The notes below the pieces were generated by a model. That model did no database searches. It was not told the origin of the DNA and worked only from the letters and a program-made list of their open reading frames with translations. Shown one piece after another: positions 1 to 9,408 of a stretch of DNA of 64,000 bases. Position 1 is the stretch's first letter. Each line of letters opens with the position of its first letter. The stretch is from Saussurea involucrata (taxonomy: Eukaryota; Streptophyta; Magnoliopsida; Asterales; Asteraceae): NCBI GenBank assembly GCA_033807775.1, contig CM066317.1, positions 39,125,870 through 39,189,869 of the forward strand. The letters run 5' to 3'. Both the position numbers and the translations under genes were made by a program.

Positions 1-756
1 TTTATCGACGACTATAAATCGTAACCTGCGTTTGCCACGACTGGCGATCATAAGAAAAAATGTGAGTCGTCTTTTATCGACGACTAAACGTCATAAGACC
101 TGTGTTTACCACGACTGACGATCGTAAGAAAAAATGTGACGACTATAAATTGCGACCTGTGTTTGCCATGACTGGCGATCATAGGAAAAAACGTGAGTCG
201 TCTCTTATCGACCATTGTAAATCGTAACCTGTGTTTTGAGTTGTAGAGACTTTGGTTTCTCACGATGTAAATCGTAAAACCTGTATTTAAGTTGTAGAGA
301 CTCGCGATGCAAATTGTAAGACCTGTATTCATATGATCTTGCGAACCTGCAATGTGAAATCGGGGGTGGTCGTTGATTTGACCAATGATCCTTTGATGCT
401 TAAATCAGTATTTACATATTAGATCATAATAATTGAACGAGGAGAATATACTTAGAGTATATATATAGAGTTTGTTCCACGTAGGACGTCACAGTTACCC
501 GTAACATGGAGTCGATAAGCGCCTTTTTCCGAGGACTTTTGAAATCAAATATGGTGTTTCCCAATTTGTGGAGGGTGTTCCGAGCCCCCCGAGCCCCTCG
601 GATGATGCGATACATATCGCTGATTGAAGTTGAAATATGGGATCTTGAAGATTTGCCATATACCTGAATGTAACAAAAACTTTGCAAGATCATTAGAGCC
701 ATATAAGTGTTGGCTTGAGATTTTCTCTAGATGGGGTCCCACGGATGGCGTCAAAC
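1..756 (+). repeat. NE1 copy A, internal region (5' part outside window)
   Basis: This is the non-coding interior of the NE1 LTR element, orientation set by the LTR that follows. Bases 1 to about 235 are imperfect 72-bp tandem units containing CGACTGGCGATCATAAG and TCGACGACTATAAATCG. The same array lies at about 27540-28180 in copy B. From 366 to 756 the sequence is unique to copy A because copy B has a deletion here. The last bases before the LTR (GGGTCCCACGGATGGCGTC) resemble the junction sequence next to LTRs of Tat-type gypsy elements; that comparison is from memory. No ORF here resembles a protein I know, and the short ORFs overlap the tandem repeats. Confidence 0.75.
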
Positions 757-1999
757 TGTTAATGCCAAAAATCGCACAAAATCACAATTTAAGGTTGATG
801 TTGACTTTAAACATCTAAAGAAATGTATCTCAAGCCAAGCAACACAATCGCGAGGAAAAAGTAAAAGAGACATGAGATTTGGTGATGTGGAAAACCCCAA
901 AACGAGGGAAAAACCGCGGTCGACTCATGAGAGTCGACGGTGCACTATAGTCGCCAAACAGGGGCGAAAGTCCTTGTGTTACAGATGATTTGTGTACAGC
1001 AGATTACAAATAAATGTAAATAAAAACTTAGTCGTGTGTAAATGACGTGTGTCGTGCGTAAATCGTGCGAAAAAGTATGCTTGTTGTGCGGTTTGTACTG
1101 CTGTCGTGCGAAGATGCTTTTGCGGTATTCGTGCGAATGTCTTGTGAATTACTGTGTTTCTGGTGTTGAGTTGCTAAGAAAGTCGATGGAGAAAATTGGA
1201 ATGAATCCGAATTGGTTGCAGCATAGGCTCTTTTATAGCTTCCGTTTGCCATTAATGGTGCCTTTATGGCGCACTTTATAATCGTTGTCGGACTCCAAAT
1301 GTCATTGATGATTCGTCTGTTACTGGTCGTTGTGCCGTAAATGCCCGTAGACCTGCATTAATGAACAAAAGAAATGGCTGTTGACCATGAATGGTTAGTG
1401 TAATCGTAAGACCGTCTTAAGTTCAGGACGTCGGTCTTATGGAGAATACGACTGTTGCCAAAATACAAGACCATGCATATGGCTATAAATGTCTTTTAAG
1501 ACCTTATCTTAATATAAGAATGGTCTTATGGAAATGTCGCAAGACTAGGATGAAAATGTCGTAAGACCATTTGGTCGTAAGACCAAGATGATGATGTCAT
1601 AGGACTAGGTCATAAGACCACTAGGTCGTAGGACCAGAACGATATAAGATCGACGACAGGAGACTGTTGACGTAAGACCGACGGGTCGTAACTGGCGACA
1701 TGAGACTGGCGACATAAGACTGGTGACGTAAGACTAGTAACGTTTGACTTGCGACATGTAACACGCGACACGTGTAACATGCGATGCGTGTTGAGCAATC
1801 ATGAGATGTAAAGTCACTATCCTGAGTGACTATTGACACAGGATGTCTTTTAATAGTAAACTATCGTATGTCGGGGATATGGTAATAATGGGTATTACCC
1901 TTGTCGGTCGGGGGTATGACCGTCGTAGATATTCTTGGTCATGGGTCATGTCGAGGGAATTTCTCAAGTCAGTCGAGGGTGTGATTTTTTACCCAAACA
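757..1999 (+). mobile_element. NE1 copy A, 3' LTR
   Basis: This LTR is 1,243 bp, starts TGTTAATGCC and ends TTTACCCAAACA, so it has canonical TG...CA ends. It is followed directly by GCTAG (2000-2004). The same five bases flank NE1 on both sides in copy B (25415-25419 and 28614-28618), so this is the target-site duplication. Base 2000 onward is COP-1 pol, so NE1 sits inside COP-1. Bases 1390-1800 are rich in short GTCGTAAGACC-like and CGACATGAGACTGG-like repeats. The LTR carries no protein-coding signal of its own. Confidence 0.85.
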
Positions 2000-4880
2000 G
2001 CTAGAGTTTAGTTCTGGCAAAATAATTGAACTTTTAGATGTTTTGTTTGTACCACAAATTCGAAAGAATTTGGTTTCCGATAGTATCTTGAATAAGTTAG
2101 GATATAGGCAAGTTTATGAGTCCGACAAGTTTATCTTGTCAAAAGGTGGCTCTTTTGTAGGATTCGGTTATATGTTGAATAATATGTTTATGTCAAATTT
2201 GAATAAAAAGAATTTTGTTTCAAATTCTGTTTTTGTTGCAAATGGAAATTGTGTTGATTCTAATTTATGGCATGAAAGGCTTGGTCATGTGAATTTTAAA
2301 CGCATGGTTGAAATGTCAAAAGATGGTCTTATTCCGACTTTTGATATTAAACCCGAAAAATGTAAAACTTGCATGTTAACAAAGATCACTAGGCAACCTT
2401 TTCCTATCGTGAAAAGGGATTCGTCGGTGCTTGAGTTAATTCATAGTGATCTTTGTGATTTGCATTCAACTCCGTCTTTTGGTAATAAAAAGTATGTTGT
2501 CACTTTTATTGACGACGCTTCACGGTTTTGCTATGTATTTTCGTTACATTCAAAAGATGAAGCGTTGGACAAATTTAAAATTTATAAAACAGAGGTTGAA
2601 TTGCAAATGAATTGCTTTATAAAGTGTTTACGCATCGATCGTAGTGGGGAGTATTACGACCCCATGTTTTTCCAATCCGTAGGAATCATTCATGAGACTA
2701 CGGCGCCTTATACACACAACAAAATGGTGTGGTGGAACAGAAAAATAGAGTTCTCAAAGAAATGGTGAACTCTATGTTATCCTACTCGGGATTGAGTGAT
2801 GGATTTTGGGGTGAAGCCATGCTAACGGCTTGTTACTTGCTGAATCGAGTTCCCAATAAAAGGAACAAGATTACCTCGTATGAACTTTGGTTCAAGAAAA
2901 GGCCTAACTTGAGTTATATTCGAGTTTGGGGTTGTCGGGCGGTTGTTCGACTACCCGAACCCAAAAGGAAGACTTTGGGTGAGAAAGGTATTGACTGCAT
3001 CTTTGTTGGATATGTCGAGCATTCCAAAGCCTATAGGTTCTATGTTATTGAACCTAATGATTCTATAGCGATTCACACCGTTATAGAATCGAGAGATGCA
3101 TTATTTGATGAGACTAGATTCTCTTCAATACCTAGGCCGAAGGACATAGTTCCAAGTACTAGTGGAACTAGTGAGGTTGAAGAACAAGCAATTGTTCCAA
3201 CCGAATATCCGATGCTTCGAAGGAGCAAAAGAGGAAGGATTGAAAAATCCTTTGGTCCCAATTTCCAAGTATACTTGGTAGAGGGATCAAGAGATGAGAT
3301 TGGATCTCATTTCCTTTACTGTTATAGTATTGAGGAGGATCCAAAATCGTTTGATGAGGCTATGAAGTCTCGAGATGTTGCTTTCTGGAAAGAAGCAATA
3401 AATGATGAGATGGACTCCATCATGGGGAATAATACTTGGGTATTATCGGACTTGCTACTGGGTTGTAAACCTTTGGGATGCAAGTGGATCTTCAAAAGGA
3501 AGATGAAAGCGGATGGATCAATCGACAAGTTCAAAGCTCGATTAGTAATCCAAGGCTTTAGGAAACGGGAAGGCATGGATTATTTTGATACTTATGCCCT
3601 GGTAGCAAGGATCTCCATGATTAGATTGTTGATAGCCTTAGGAGCTATCCACAATTTAGTGATTCACCAAATGGATGTCAAAACGACATTCTTGAATGGT
3701 GACTTGGAGGAGGAAGTTTACATGAAACAACCGAAAGGTTTTGTTATGCCCGGGATGGAGCATAAGGTGTGTAAACTTGTAAAATGATTGTATGCACTGA
3801 AACAAGCACCCAAACAATGGCATCAAAAACTTGATCAGGTTATCTTGTCCAACGGTTTTATGATAAACCAAGCGGACAAGTCTGTATATAGCAAATTTGA
3901 CACATCCGGTAATAGTGTAATCATTTGCTTATACGTTGACGACATGTTGATCTTTGGCACCGACCAAAATCAAGTTGGAAAAACTGAAGAGTTTTTGTCG
4001 TTGAGTTTCTCCATGAAAGATATGGGAGAGGCGGAGGTGATCCTTGGAATAAGGGTCAAGCGTGAGAACAAATGGATTGCAATTACGCAATCTCATTACA
4101 TTGAGAAAGTATTAAAGAAATTTAATTGCTTTGATTGTTCTCCGGTGAGTACTCCATGGGATTCGAGTGTGAAGCTTATGCCCAACTTGGGTGAAGCGGT
4201 GTCACAACTCGAGTACTCAAAGGCTATTGGATGCTTGATGTATGCCATGACAAGCACTAGTTTAGATACTGCTTTTGCCATAGGAAAATTGAGTAGGTTT
4301 ACTAGTAATCCTAGTTTTCATCATTGGCAAGCGATAAGACGAGTATTCAAATACTTGAAGAAAACCATTGATTACGGTTTGTCATATGTCGGATTTCCTT
4401 CGATATTGGAGGGATATTCGGATGCAAGTTGGATTACCAATTTGGAAGATCACTCTTCTACGAGTGGTTGGGTGTACTTGCTTAGGGGAGGTGCCATCTC
4501 ATGGGCTTCCAAGAAGCAAACTTGCATCACGAGTTCGACTATGGAGTCGGAATTTGTGGCATTAGCCGCTGCCGGTAAAGAGGCGGAGTGGCTAAGGAAC
4601 TTGGTCCATGAAATTCCGTTATGGCCGAAACCAATTTCACCCATTTCTATTCGTTGTGATAGTGCGGCTACTTTGTCTAAAGCTTATAGTAAAGTATATA
4701 ATGGCAAGTCTAGACACTTAGGTGTTAGACATAGCATGATTCGTGAGCTAATCACGAATGGGGTGATTTCGGTTGAATTTGTTCGGTCGAAAGAAAATCT
4801 AGCGGACCACTTGAAGAAAGGGGTTAGATAGGGACTTGGTTCACAAGTCGGTGATAGGGATGGGATTAAAGTCCATCTAA
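2000..4880 (+). pseudogene. COP-1 copy A: Ty1/copia pol (integrase, RT, RNase H), broken
   Basis: The frame resumes at the NE1 insertion point, just downstream of the protease. In order it shows the GAG-pre-integrase zinc-binding part (LWHERLGHVNF, CKTCMLTK), the integrase core (LIHSDLCDLH, then DRSGEYYD, then the Glu in NRVLKEM), the RT (WIFKRKMKADGSIDKFKARL, catalytic LYVDDMLIFG near 3930-3960) and RNase H (GYSDASW, SSTMESEFVALAAAGKEAEW). Three lesions are visible against copy B. One base is missing near 2712 in the integrase, which shifts frame. A TGA lies at 3785-3787 just before the YALKQAPKQWH motif. A one-base insertion near 4817 causes an early stop, where copy B runs on to a stop matching 4878-4880. 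The reading frame that begins at 1935 in the NE1 LTR and runs into pol is accidental. The lineage looks Tork-like. It encoded the enzymes that copy and integrate the element; it is dead now. Confidence 0.9.
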
Positions 4881-5390
4881 ATCTCTAATGGTGAGATACG
4901 CAATTCCCTTCTAATACAACGTTAGAAGTTGAATAATGGGAAAGCTCACTCTAAGGGATTGGAGCACAAGATGATCATCCAACGGTATGTGCTCGGTACT
5001 GCAAGTGAAGGAGGTCATCGTTCTTTTGTAAAAATGCATGTGCAAGTGCATGATGAAATGAACTACCTATATGAGTGTGAAGTGTGGCCGCTTCAAGAAG
5101 CTTGGACTTGGCTTTGATGCACTCACGAATGGATAAGGACACATGGCCTGTATAGTTTCAAGTTTAAACTTTAGAGAATTATTTAAATTCATGTGTATGT
5201 TATCTTCTGGTACTCAAATAGGTTGAAGGGTTCAATCCATAGGACACCCGGATTCTCGAGTATTTGAAATGTGTAATGTACTAAGATGGAAATCCAATCT
5301 TCTAGATATTTTCATTTATGCATGAGTTTGTTTTCCTATATTGTATATTTCTTTTTGTGAATCAAGGATTGCACTAAAATGGGGGAGGAA
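4881..5390 (+). other. COP-1 copy A, 3' untranslated stretch and polypurine tract
   Basis: About 500 non-coding bases separate the pol stop from the LTR. The last 15 bases (5376-5390, AAAATGGGGGAGGAA) are a polypurine tract, the primer site for plus-strand DNA synthesis, lying directly against the LTR start TGTTGGTGAT. I see no other feature. The 62-codon ORF at 4929-5117 has no recognisable similarity. Confidence 0.8.
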
Positions 5391-5997
5391 TGTTGGTGAT
5401 TTTAGTGAAATCATCGGTTCATTTTATGTAATTGAATTCACAAAGATAATAATGGGGTTGGTAGCTAAGCTATAACATGAGCTAGGAGGTGTGGAGTGCA
5501 CACTCGTGTAAGCTAACTAGAACCCGGGATTGTTGGACGGTTAAGAGTGGCAAGTTACAAAGAGGTTTTATGAACTGGGCGTCGGGGCCAGTACTGGCGC
5601 CAGTTGACTGGCACCGTGACTGGCGCCAGGCTCTGGAATGTTTGTCGGCGCTGATGCTGGCGCCAGTTGGCTGGCGCGGAGACTGGCGCCAGCCTCTGGA
5701 ATGTTTGCCGGCGCTGATGCTGGCGCCAGTTGTCTGGCGCGGAGACTGGCGCCGGCGTCTGGAATGTTTCCTTCTCTTTTGTAACTGCCGACATTAAATC
5801 CACAATCAATCTCATTTAATGAGATATTATTATCAATATCAATATGGGTCGGTTACGATTCAAATGTGTTTAAATAGTAATCGATTTTTGTATCGATTTC
5901 TAACTAAATCGATAACTAAAATCTCACGCGATCTTACGTTCTTTATCCAAGTAATCATCACTCTATTTCTCTATCGATTTCTGAAATCTCCCCAACA
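5391..5997 (+). mobile_element. COP-1 copy A, 3' LTR
   Basis: The start is fixed by the adjacent polypurine tract. The end at CCCCAACA is inferred because TGTTGG...CCAACA forms a six-base terminal inverted repeat. That gives 607 bp. No 5' LTR of COP-1 is in the window, so ends and target duplication cannot be confirmed. The LTR contains a GC-rich 63-bp minisatellite listed separately. The copy B equivalent is 31661-32099, shorter because of a deletion in that repeat. Confidence 0.65.
5575..5765. repeat. 63-bp GC-rich minisatellite with palindromic TGGCGCCA, copy A
   Basis: About three units of a 63-bp repeat. Each carries several TGGCGCCA palindromes, plus the phrases CTCTGGAATGTTTGTCGG and GCTGATGCTGGCGCCAG. 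The GC content contrasts sharply with the AT-rich LTR around it. Copy B keeps only about 1.5 units (31845-31955) and has lost about 170 bp running into the following unique sequence. Confidence 0.85.
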
Positions 5998-6146
5998 AAA
6001 GACGTCTCAACTCTCGTACACAACTCTTAGTTAATGTGTTGGGTTTGGTTATCCAATCAGTCAATCAATATATACATTAAAAGAAAAACCAAGAACGATC
6101 ATGTGGTATCATAATAGTTAAGTATTCATTAATCTTGAAATCATCA

Positions 6147-6149
<3 letters not shown>

Positions 6150-6192
<43 letters not shown>
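6150..6192. repeat. (TA)n(GA)n microsatellite, copy A
   Basis: A run of TA dinucleotides followed by GA dinucleotides and a short G run. It precedes AGGTTCAAGGGAAAACCTC, a phrase that often follows such tracts in plant repeats. The copy B tract is shorter (32251-32291). Confidence 0.9.
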
Positions 6193-6264
6193 GGGGGGAG
6201 GTTCAAGGGAAAACCTCAAAAAAACGAAAAACTGAATAACACCCTGGTGGTCCTTCATCTGGAC

Positions 6265-6777
6265 GGTATGCACTTGGACTGTATTGGGCTTTAATGAACG
6301 ATTTTGGGATTTAATGAACCGTTATGGGCTTAATGGACTGTTTTGGACTTTAGTGAACCGTTTTAGGCTATAGTTAACCGCTTTGGGCTTTAATGGACTG
6401 TGATGGGCTTCAATTGACTGTATTGGGCTTTATTGAACGGTTATGGGCTTCAATGTATCGTTTTGAGCTTTAATGAACCGTTTTGGGCTACAGTTAACCA
6501 CTTTGAGCTTCAATGGACCGTATTGGGCTTCAATGGGCTGTATTGGGCTTCAATGAACCATTTTGGTCTTTAATGAACCGTAATGGGCTTCAATGGATTG
6601 TATTGGTCTTTAATGAATCGTTTTGGGCTTCAATGTATCGTTTTGGGATTTAATGGATGACTTTGGGCTTCAATGGACTGTATTGGGCTTTAATGAACAG
6701 TTTTGGAATTTAATGAATCGTTATGGGCTTTAATGTATCGTTTTGGGCTTTAATGAACCGTTTTGGGCTACAGTTAA
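6265..6777. repeat. 20-bp minisatellite, copy A left part
   Basis: Imperfect tandem units of about 20 bp with consensus TTTTGGGCTTTAATGAACCG; common variants carry CTTCAATGGACTG. SIRE-A inserted into this array, splitting it, and the last five bases before the element (GTTAA) are one half of its target duplication. The array resumes at 15559. The copy B array (32360-33140) is uninterrupted. No coding frame is conserved through it. Confidence 0.9.
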
Positions 6778-7749
6778 TGTTGGTCCCGAAGGCCTATACA
6801 AGTTTGTAGAAGGGGGGGGGGGGGGGGGGTTGAATACAAACACACACATTTTACTTTTCTAAATTGTTTATTGATAAATCATTAACAATTTACAGCTTGT
6901 TGCGGAAACAAGATTAAGGATAAACCTAAATCTAAACAAGTTGGAACACTAAGGTTTCTTGCACTAAGAGAGATAAGGAAATTACTAATAATAACCTATC
7001 TGAGATAAGAGATTTGAACTTGTCCAGAGTTAGCAAGTTACTTCAAAAGAAGTTAGTTCATCTCTTTATATACTGCATGCATTTAATGCAAGTCAGTATA
7101 TACTTTACACGTGTCATCAGCTGGTTGGTTGCATGTTATTGACTTTTGTTGACAACCTTAGTAGCCGTAAGGATGAACAGTGTAGTATCAGAGTGGTTGT
7201 ACGATTTCAGATTTTCGGAGGTTCTTTTCTGACATTTCGTACGGAGGCGTGCAAGGGTGGTTAAGACAAAAGTACTTTGTACGGAGGACTTCATGATCAG
7301 CTTTCGTTGATTCAGCGATTATCATTTTCTATTCAGCGAATGATAAAGTTCAGCGATAGCTGAAGTCTTGTACTTGATACTTCACGTTGAGTGGACAAAT
7401 CTGAGTCTTCGCTGATCCGCATCAGTTCATTAGGAGACTTGTCGCTGGTTCTTGAGCTTGATCTTCGACTTCAGTGTAGAACCTTTGTAGACGTGAAACT
7501 TGTCTTCAGGGATCATAAGTAAACAACTAACTTATCAGCGATCATCATAATGACTGAACAGACTCAGAGCATTAATGATGAACAGTTTCGCTGAATGTTT
7601 AACTTAAAGATTGAGAGTTCCTATCAGCGATACTGTAAGGTCTTAGTACTTATCAGCGATAGTGAAACTCTGATACATATTGTTTACTTACAATTTTCAC
7701 TAAGTATAAGAGAGGGTCATTATCAAATCACTGAGGGTTTGGATCAACA
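6778..7749 (-). mobile_element. SIRE-A 3' LTR
   Basis: This LTR is 972 bp, complete, with TG...CA ends. The inner boundary is set by the polypurine tract at 7750 and the outer boundary by the target duplication. It holds an 18-base G run at 6812-6829. It also holds a sequence resembling a tRNA-Met primer site (GTATCAGAGTGGTTG near 7170, + strand) in the middle of the LTR, an unusual place for it. Several TCAGCGA/TCGCTGA motifs occur between 7300 and 7660. Confidence 0.85.
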
Positions 7750-7766
7750 ATCTCCCCCTATTTGAT
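7750..7766 (-). promoter_or_regulatory. SIRE-A polypurine tract
   Basis: On the - strand this reads AAATAGGGGGAGAT directly before the LTR start TGTTGATCC. A purine run in this position is the plus-strand primer of LTR elements. It also proves that the element lies on the - strand. Confidence 0.85.
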
Positions 7767-8021
7767 TATGACATAGCAACAAAGAAAATTGATATTTAAT
7801 GAAAACACAAGGATAAAAAGAACTCATAAAATATTTGTCCCTTTTACTGTTTTCTGGGATCTTTTCAGTACTGATGGAGTAAAGTACATTCGCTGAAATC
7901 TTTCTTTAAAACTTTGAATCAGGTTACAAAGAGAAATGGAAAGATTACAAGTACGAGCGAAATAAATTACAAGTACAAAAGGATAACTGATAAAATAGAT
8001 GAAAGAGGCGATTCTATCAGC

Positions 8022-9269
8022 TTACAGAGGTTCTTCCTTAATGAGAAGTTCATCAAGGGTCTTTTCAGTGGGGATCATCCAGTCAGTAACCGTTACACCT
8101 CGTTTTCTTTTGTTCAGCGCTTCTTCAAAGATCAAGGGTTTTAGGTGTCGTGCCTGAATGTCTTTTCTGAAGTCGCACCAGTAGATTAGATCTCTGAGCT
8201 GTTCGATTGGAGTGATTGGAAGCTCAGCGATCCGTTGAAAACATTTACGTCCGTCGTAGTCGAGAAAGAATATTCCATAAGGATTACTGATGACTTTACC
8301 AGGGACGAAAAGTTCACATGGTGGCAAAGAAATGTCAAGGGCAGGTAGATCAGGGTCAGGACCAAGCACTTCAGCGCGAGAGAAACCAATTCCAGTTTCA
8401 TTTCGTATGACAGGACCTGAGTTTGAATCTTGACGTTTCTTCTTTGGAAAGGCCCTTTTTCTTTTCAGCTTAAGATCAGGAAGAGGAGGAATGTCCACAC
8501 AAGAAGATATCAAGTCGATCTGTCTGTTTATCAGCTTTTCGAAATGATCCTTGTACTTAGATTGTGACGATTGGATAGCTAACCTCATCTCCAGCCATTC
8601 AGAGAGACCATACCTTTTTACAGTGTCAGCGCGAAAGGTTTCAGTTTGGCCATCTTCTCTGAAACGTTTGATGTCAACAATAGGTACTCCGATAGAGGTT
8701 CTTCCAGAGATGAATACCTTGTTGATCTTCGCTGGACGATATCTGAAGTGTATTTTCTCTTTACACCAGATCAGAGTGGTCTGAGAAACTTCAGTTTTCT
8801 TTTCCACGATCTTCTGGGCTTCTTCCCAAAGCTTTCGTTGGATATGAATGGGAACACGTTTCAGCTTGGGGTCTTTGACAGATTCTTGAGTAAGCTTGAT
8901 GGCGTATTCTCTGTCTTTTTCTTCAGTTTCCTTTCTTTCAGCGATGAGGCGTTCAGCTCTGAGGTGTTCCTTGTATTCAGCTTTTGAAATTCTGAACTTT
9001 GGAGGAAATGAAGGCAGTTGATCACGCCTTAGAATGATTCGCTGATCCTCGAATCGCTTTATTATTTCCTCTCTTTTCTTCTGTTCCTCTTCACTTAGCT
9101 TTTGAGGAACTAAGGAAGGTCTGCGTTTGTGAGAGATAGACTGTTCTTCAGGTTCATCAGTCTTAGAGATCAAATCCAAGACTGGGATTATTTCTTCAGC
9201 GGCAGCTGGTATTTTTGGTGAAGTCGCAGTTGTGGAGCCTTCAGCGATATCCTCAAACAGGGGAGAGGA
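8022..9269 (-). CDS. SIRE-A env-like ORF, probable second exon
   Basis: An open frame of 415 codons that starts right after a TAG at 9270-9272 and ends LLIKEEPL. It is rich in charged residues (EEEQKKREEIIKRFEDQR, an RKRAFPKKKRQ basic patch that could be a nuclear localisation signal). It contains IPVVDIKRF-like and YGLSEWLEMRLAI stretches and a C-terminal region ending in WMIPTEKTLDELLIK. The only start codons in the frame are internal, and there is a splice acceptor immediately upstream. I infer it is the second exon of the ORF at 9409-12117. The corresponding region of SIRE-B is at about 50246-51100 (KVSYNIYKVKREN). I see no signal peptide and no membrane segment, so 'envelope' is only a positional name. 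The function is unknown. Alternatively it is a separate ORF. Confidence 0.55.
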   Translation of the reverse strand, partial: SSPLFEDIAEGSTTATSPKIPAAAEEIIPVLDLISKTDEPEEQSISHKRRPSLVPQKLSEEEQKKREEIIKRFEDQRIILRRDQLPSFPPKFRISKAEYKEHLRAERLIAERKETEEKDREYAIKLTQESVKDPKLKRVPIHIQRKLWEEAQKIVEKKTEVSQTTLIWCKEKIHFRYRPAKINKVFISGRTSIGVPIVDIKRFREDGQTETFRADTVKRYGLSEWLEMRLAIQSSQSKYKDHFEKLINRQIDLISSCVDIPPLPDLKLKRKRAFPKKKRQDSNSGPVIRNETGIGFSRAEVLGPDPDLPALDISLPPCELFVPGKVISNPYGIFFLDYDGRKCFQRIAELPITPIEQLRDLIYWCDFRKDIQARHLKPLIFEEALNKRKRGVTVTDWMIPTEKTLDELLIKEEPL

Positions 9270-9408
9270 CTAGCTGAAACACAGCGATCTTACAAGTAAG
9301 AACTTGGGTAGAAACAGATAGAGAGAATTGGTTTAAGTGTATAGGCTTGGGTAGAGGAACTGATAGTGTATGATAGAGGAGGGATGGAGTAAGAGATGTT
9401 TAGTGTAC
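9270..9408 (-). other. Probable 139-nt intron joining two SIRE-A env-like exons
   Basis: On the - strand the upstream frame reaches CAG|GTACAC and would stop two codons later. The sequence then runs through a pyrimidine-rich stretch to GTGTTTCAGCTAG|TCC, after which a 415-codon frame opens. Using the AG of CTAG keeps the frame; using the earlier TTTCAG does not. Donor, pyrimidine tract, AG and frame agree. This is inferred from sequence only. Confidence 0.5.

Noticed and set aside
1935..2768. A 277-codon ORF starting in the NE1 LTR
   Set aside because: The first 22 codons are LTR sequence that happens to be open into COP-1 pol; the natural upstream coding sequence is the protease seen at 25069-25419 in copy B.
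5489..5815. ORFs on both strands over the GC-rich minisatellite
   Set aside because: They only translate the TGGCGCCA repeat and break in copy B.
6095..6115. Primer-binding site (ATGTGGTATCATAATAG) after the COP-1 LTR
   Set aside because: Only eight bases match TGGTATCAGAGC, and a 3' LTR should not be followed by a primer site.
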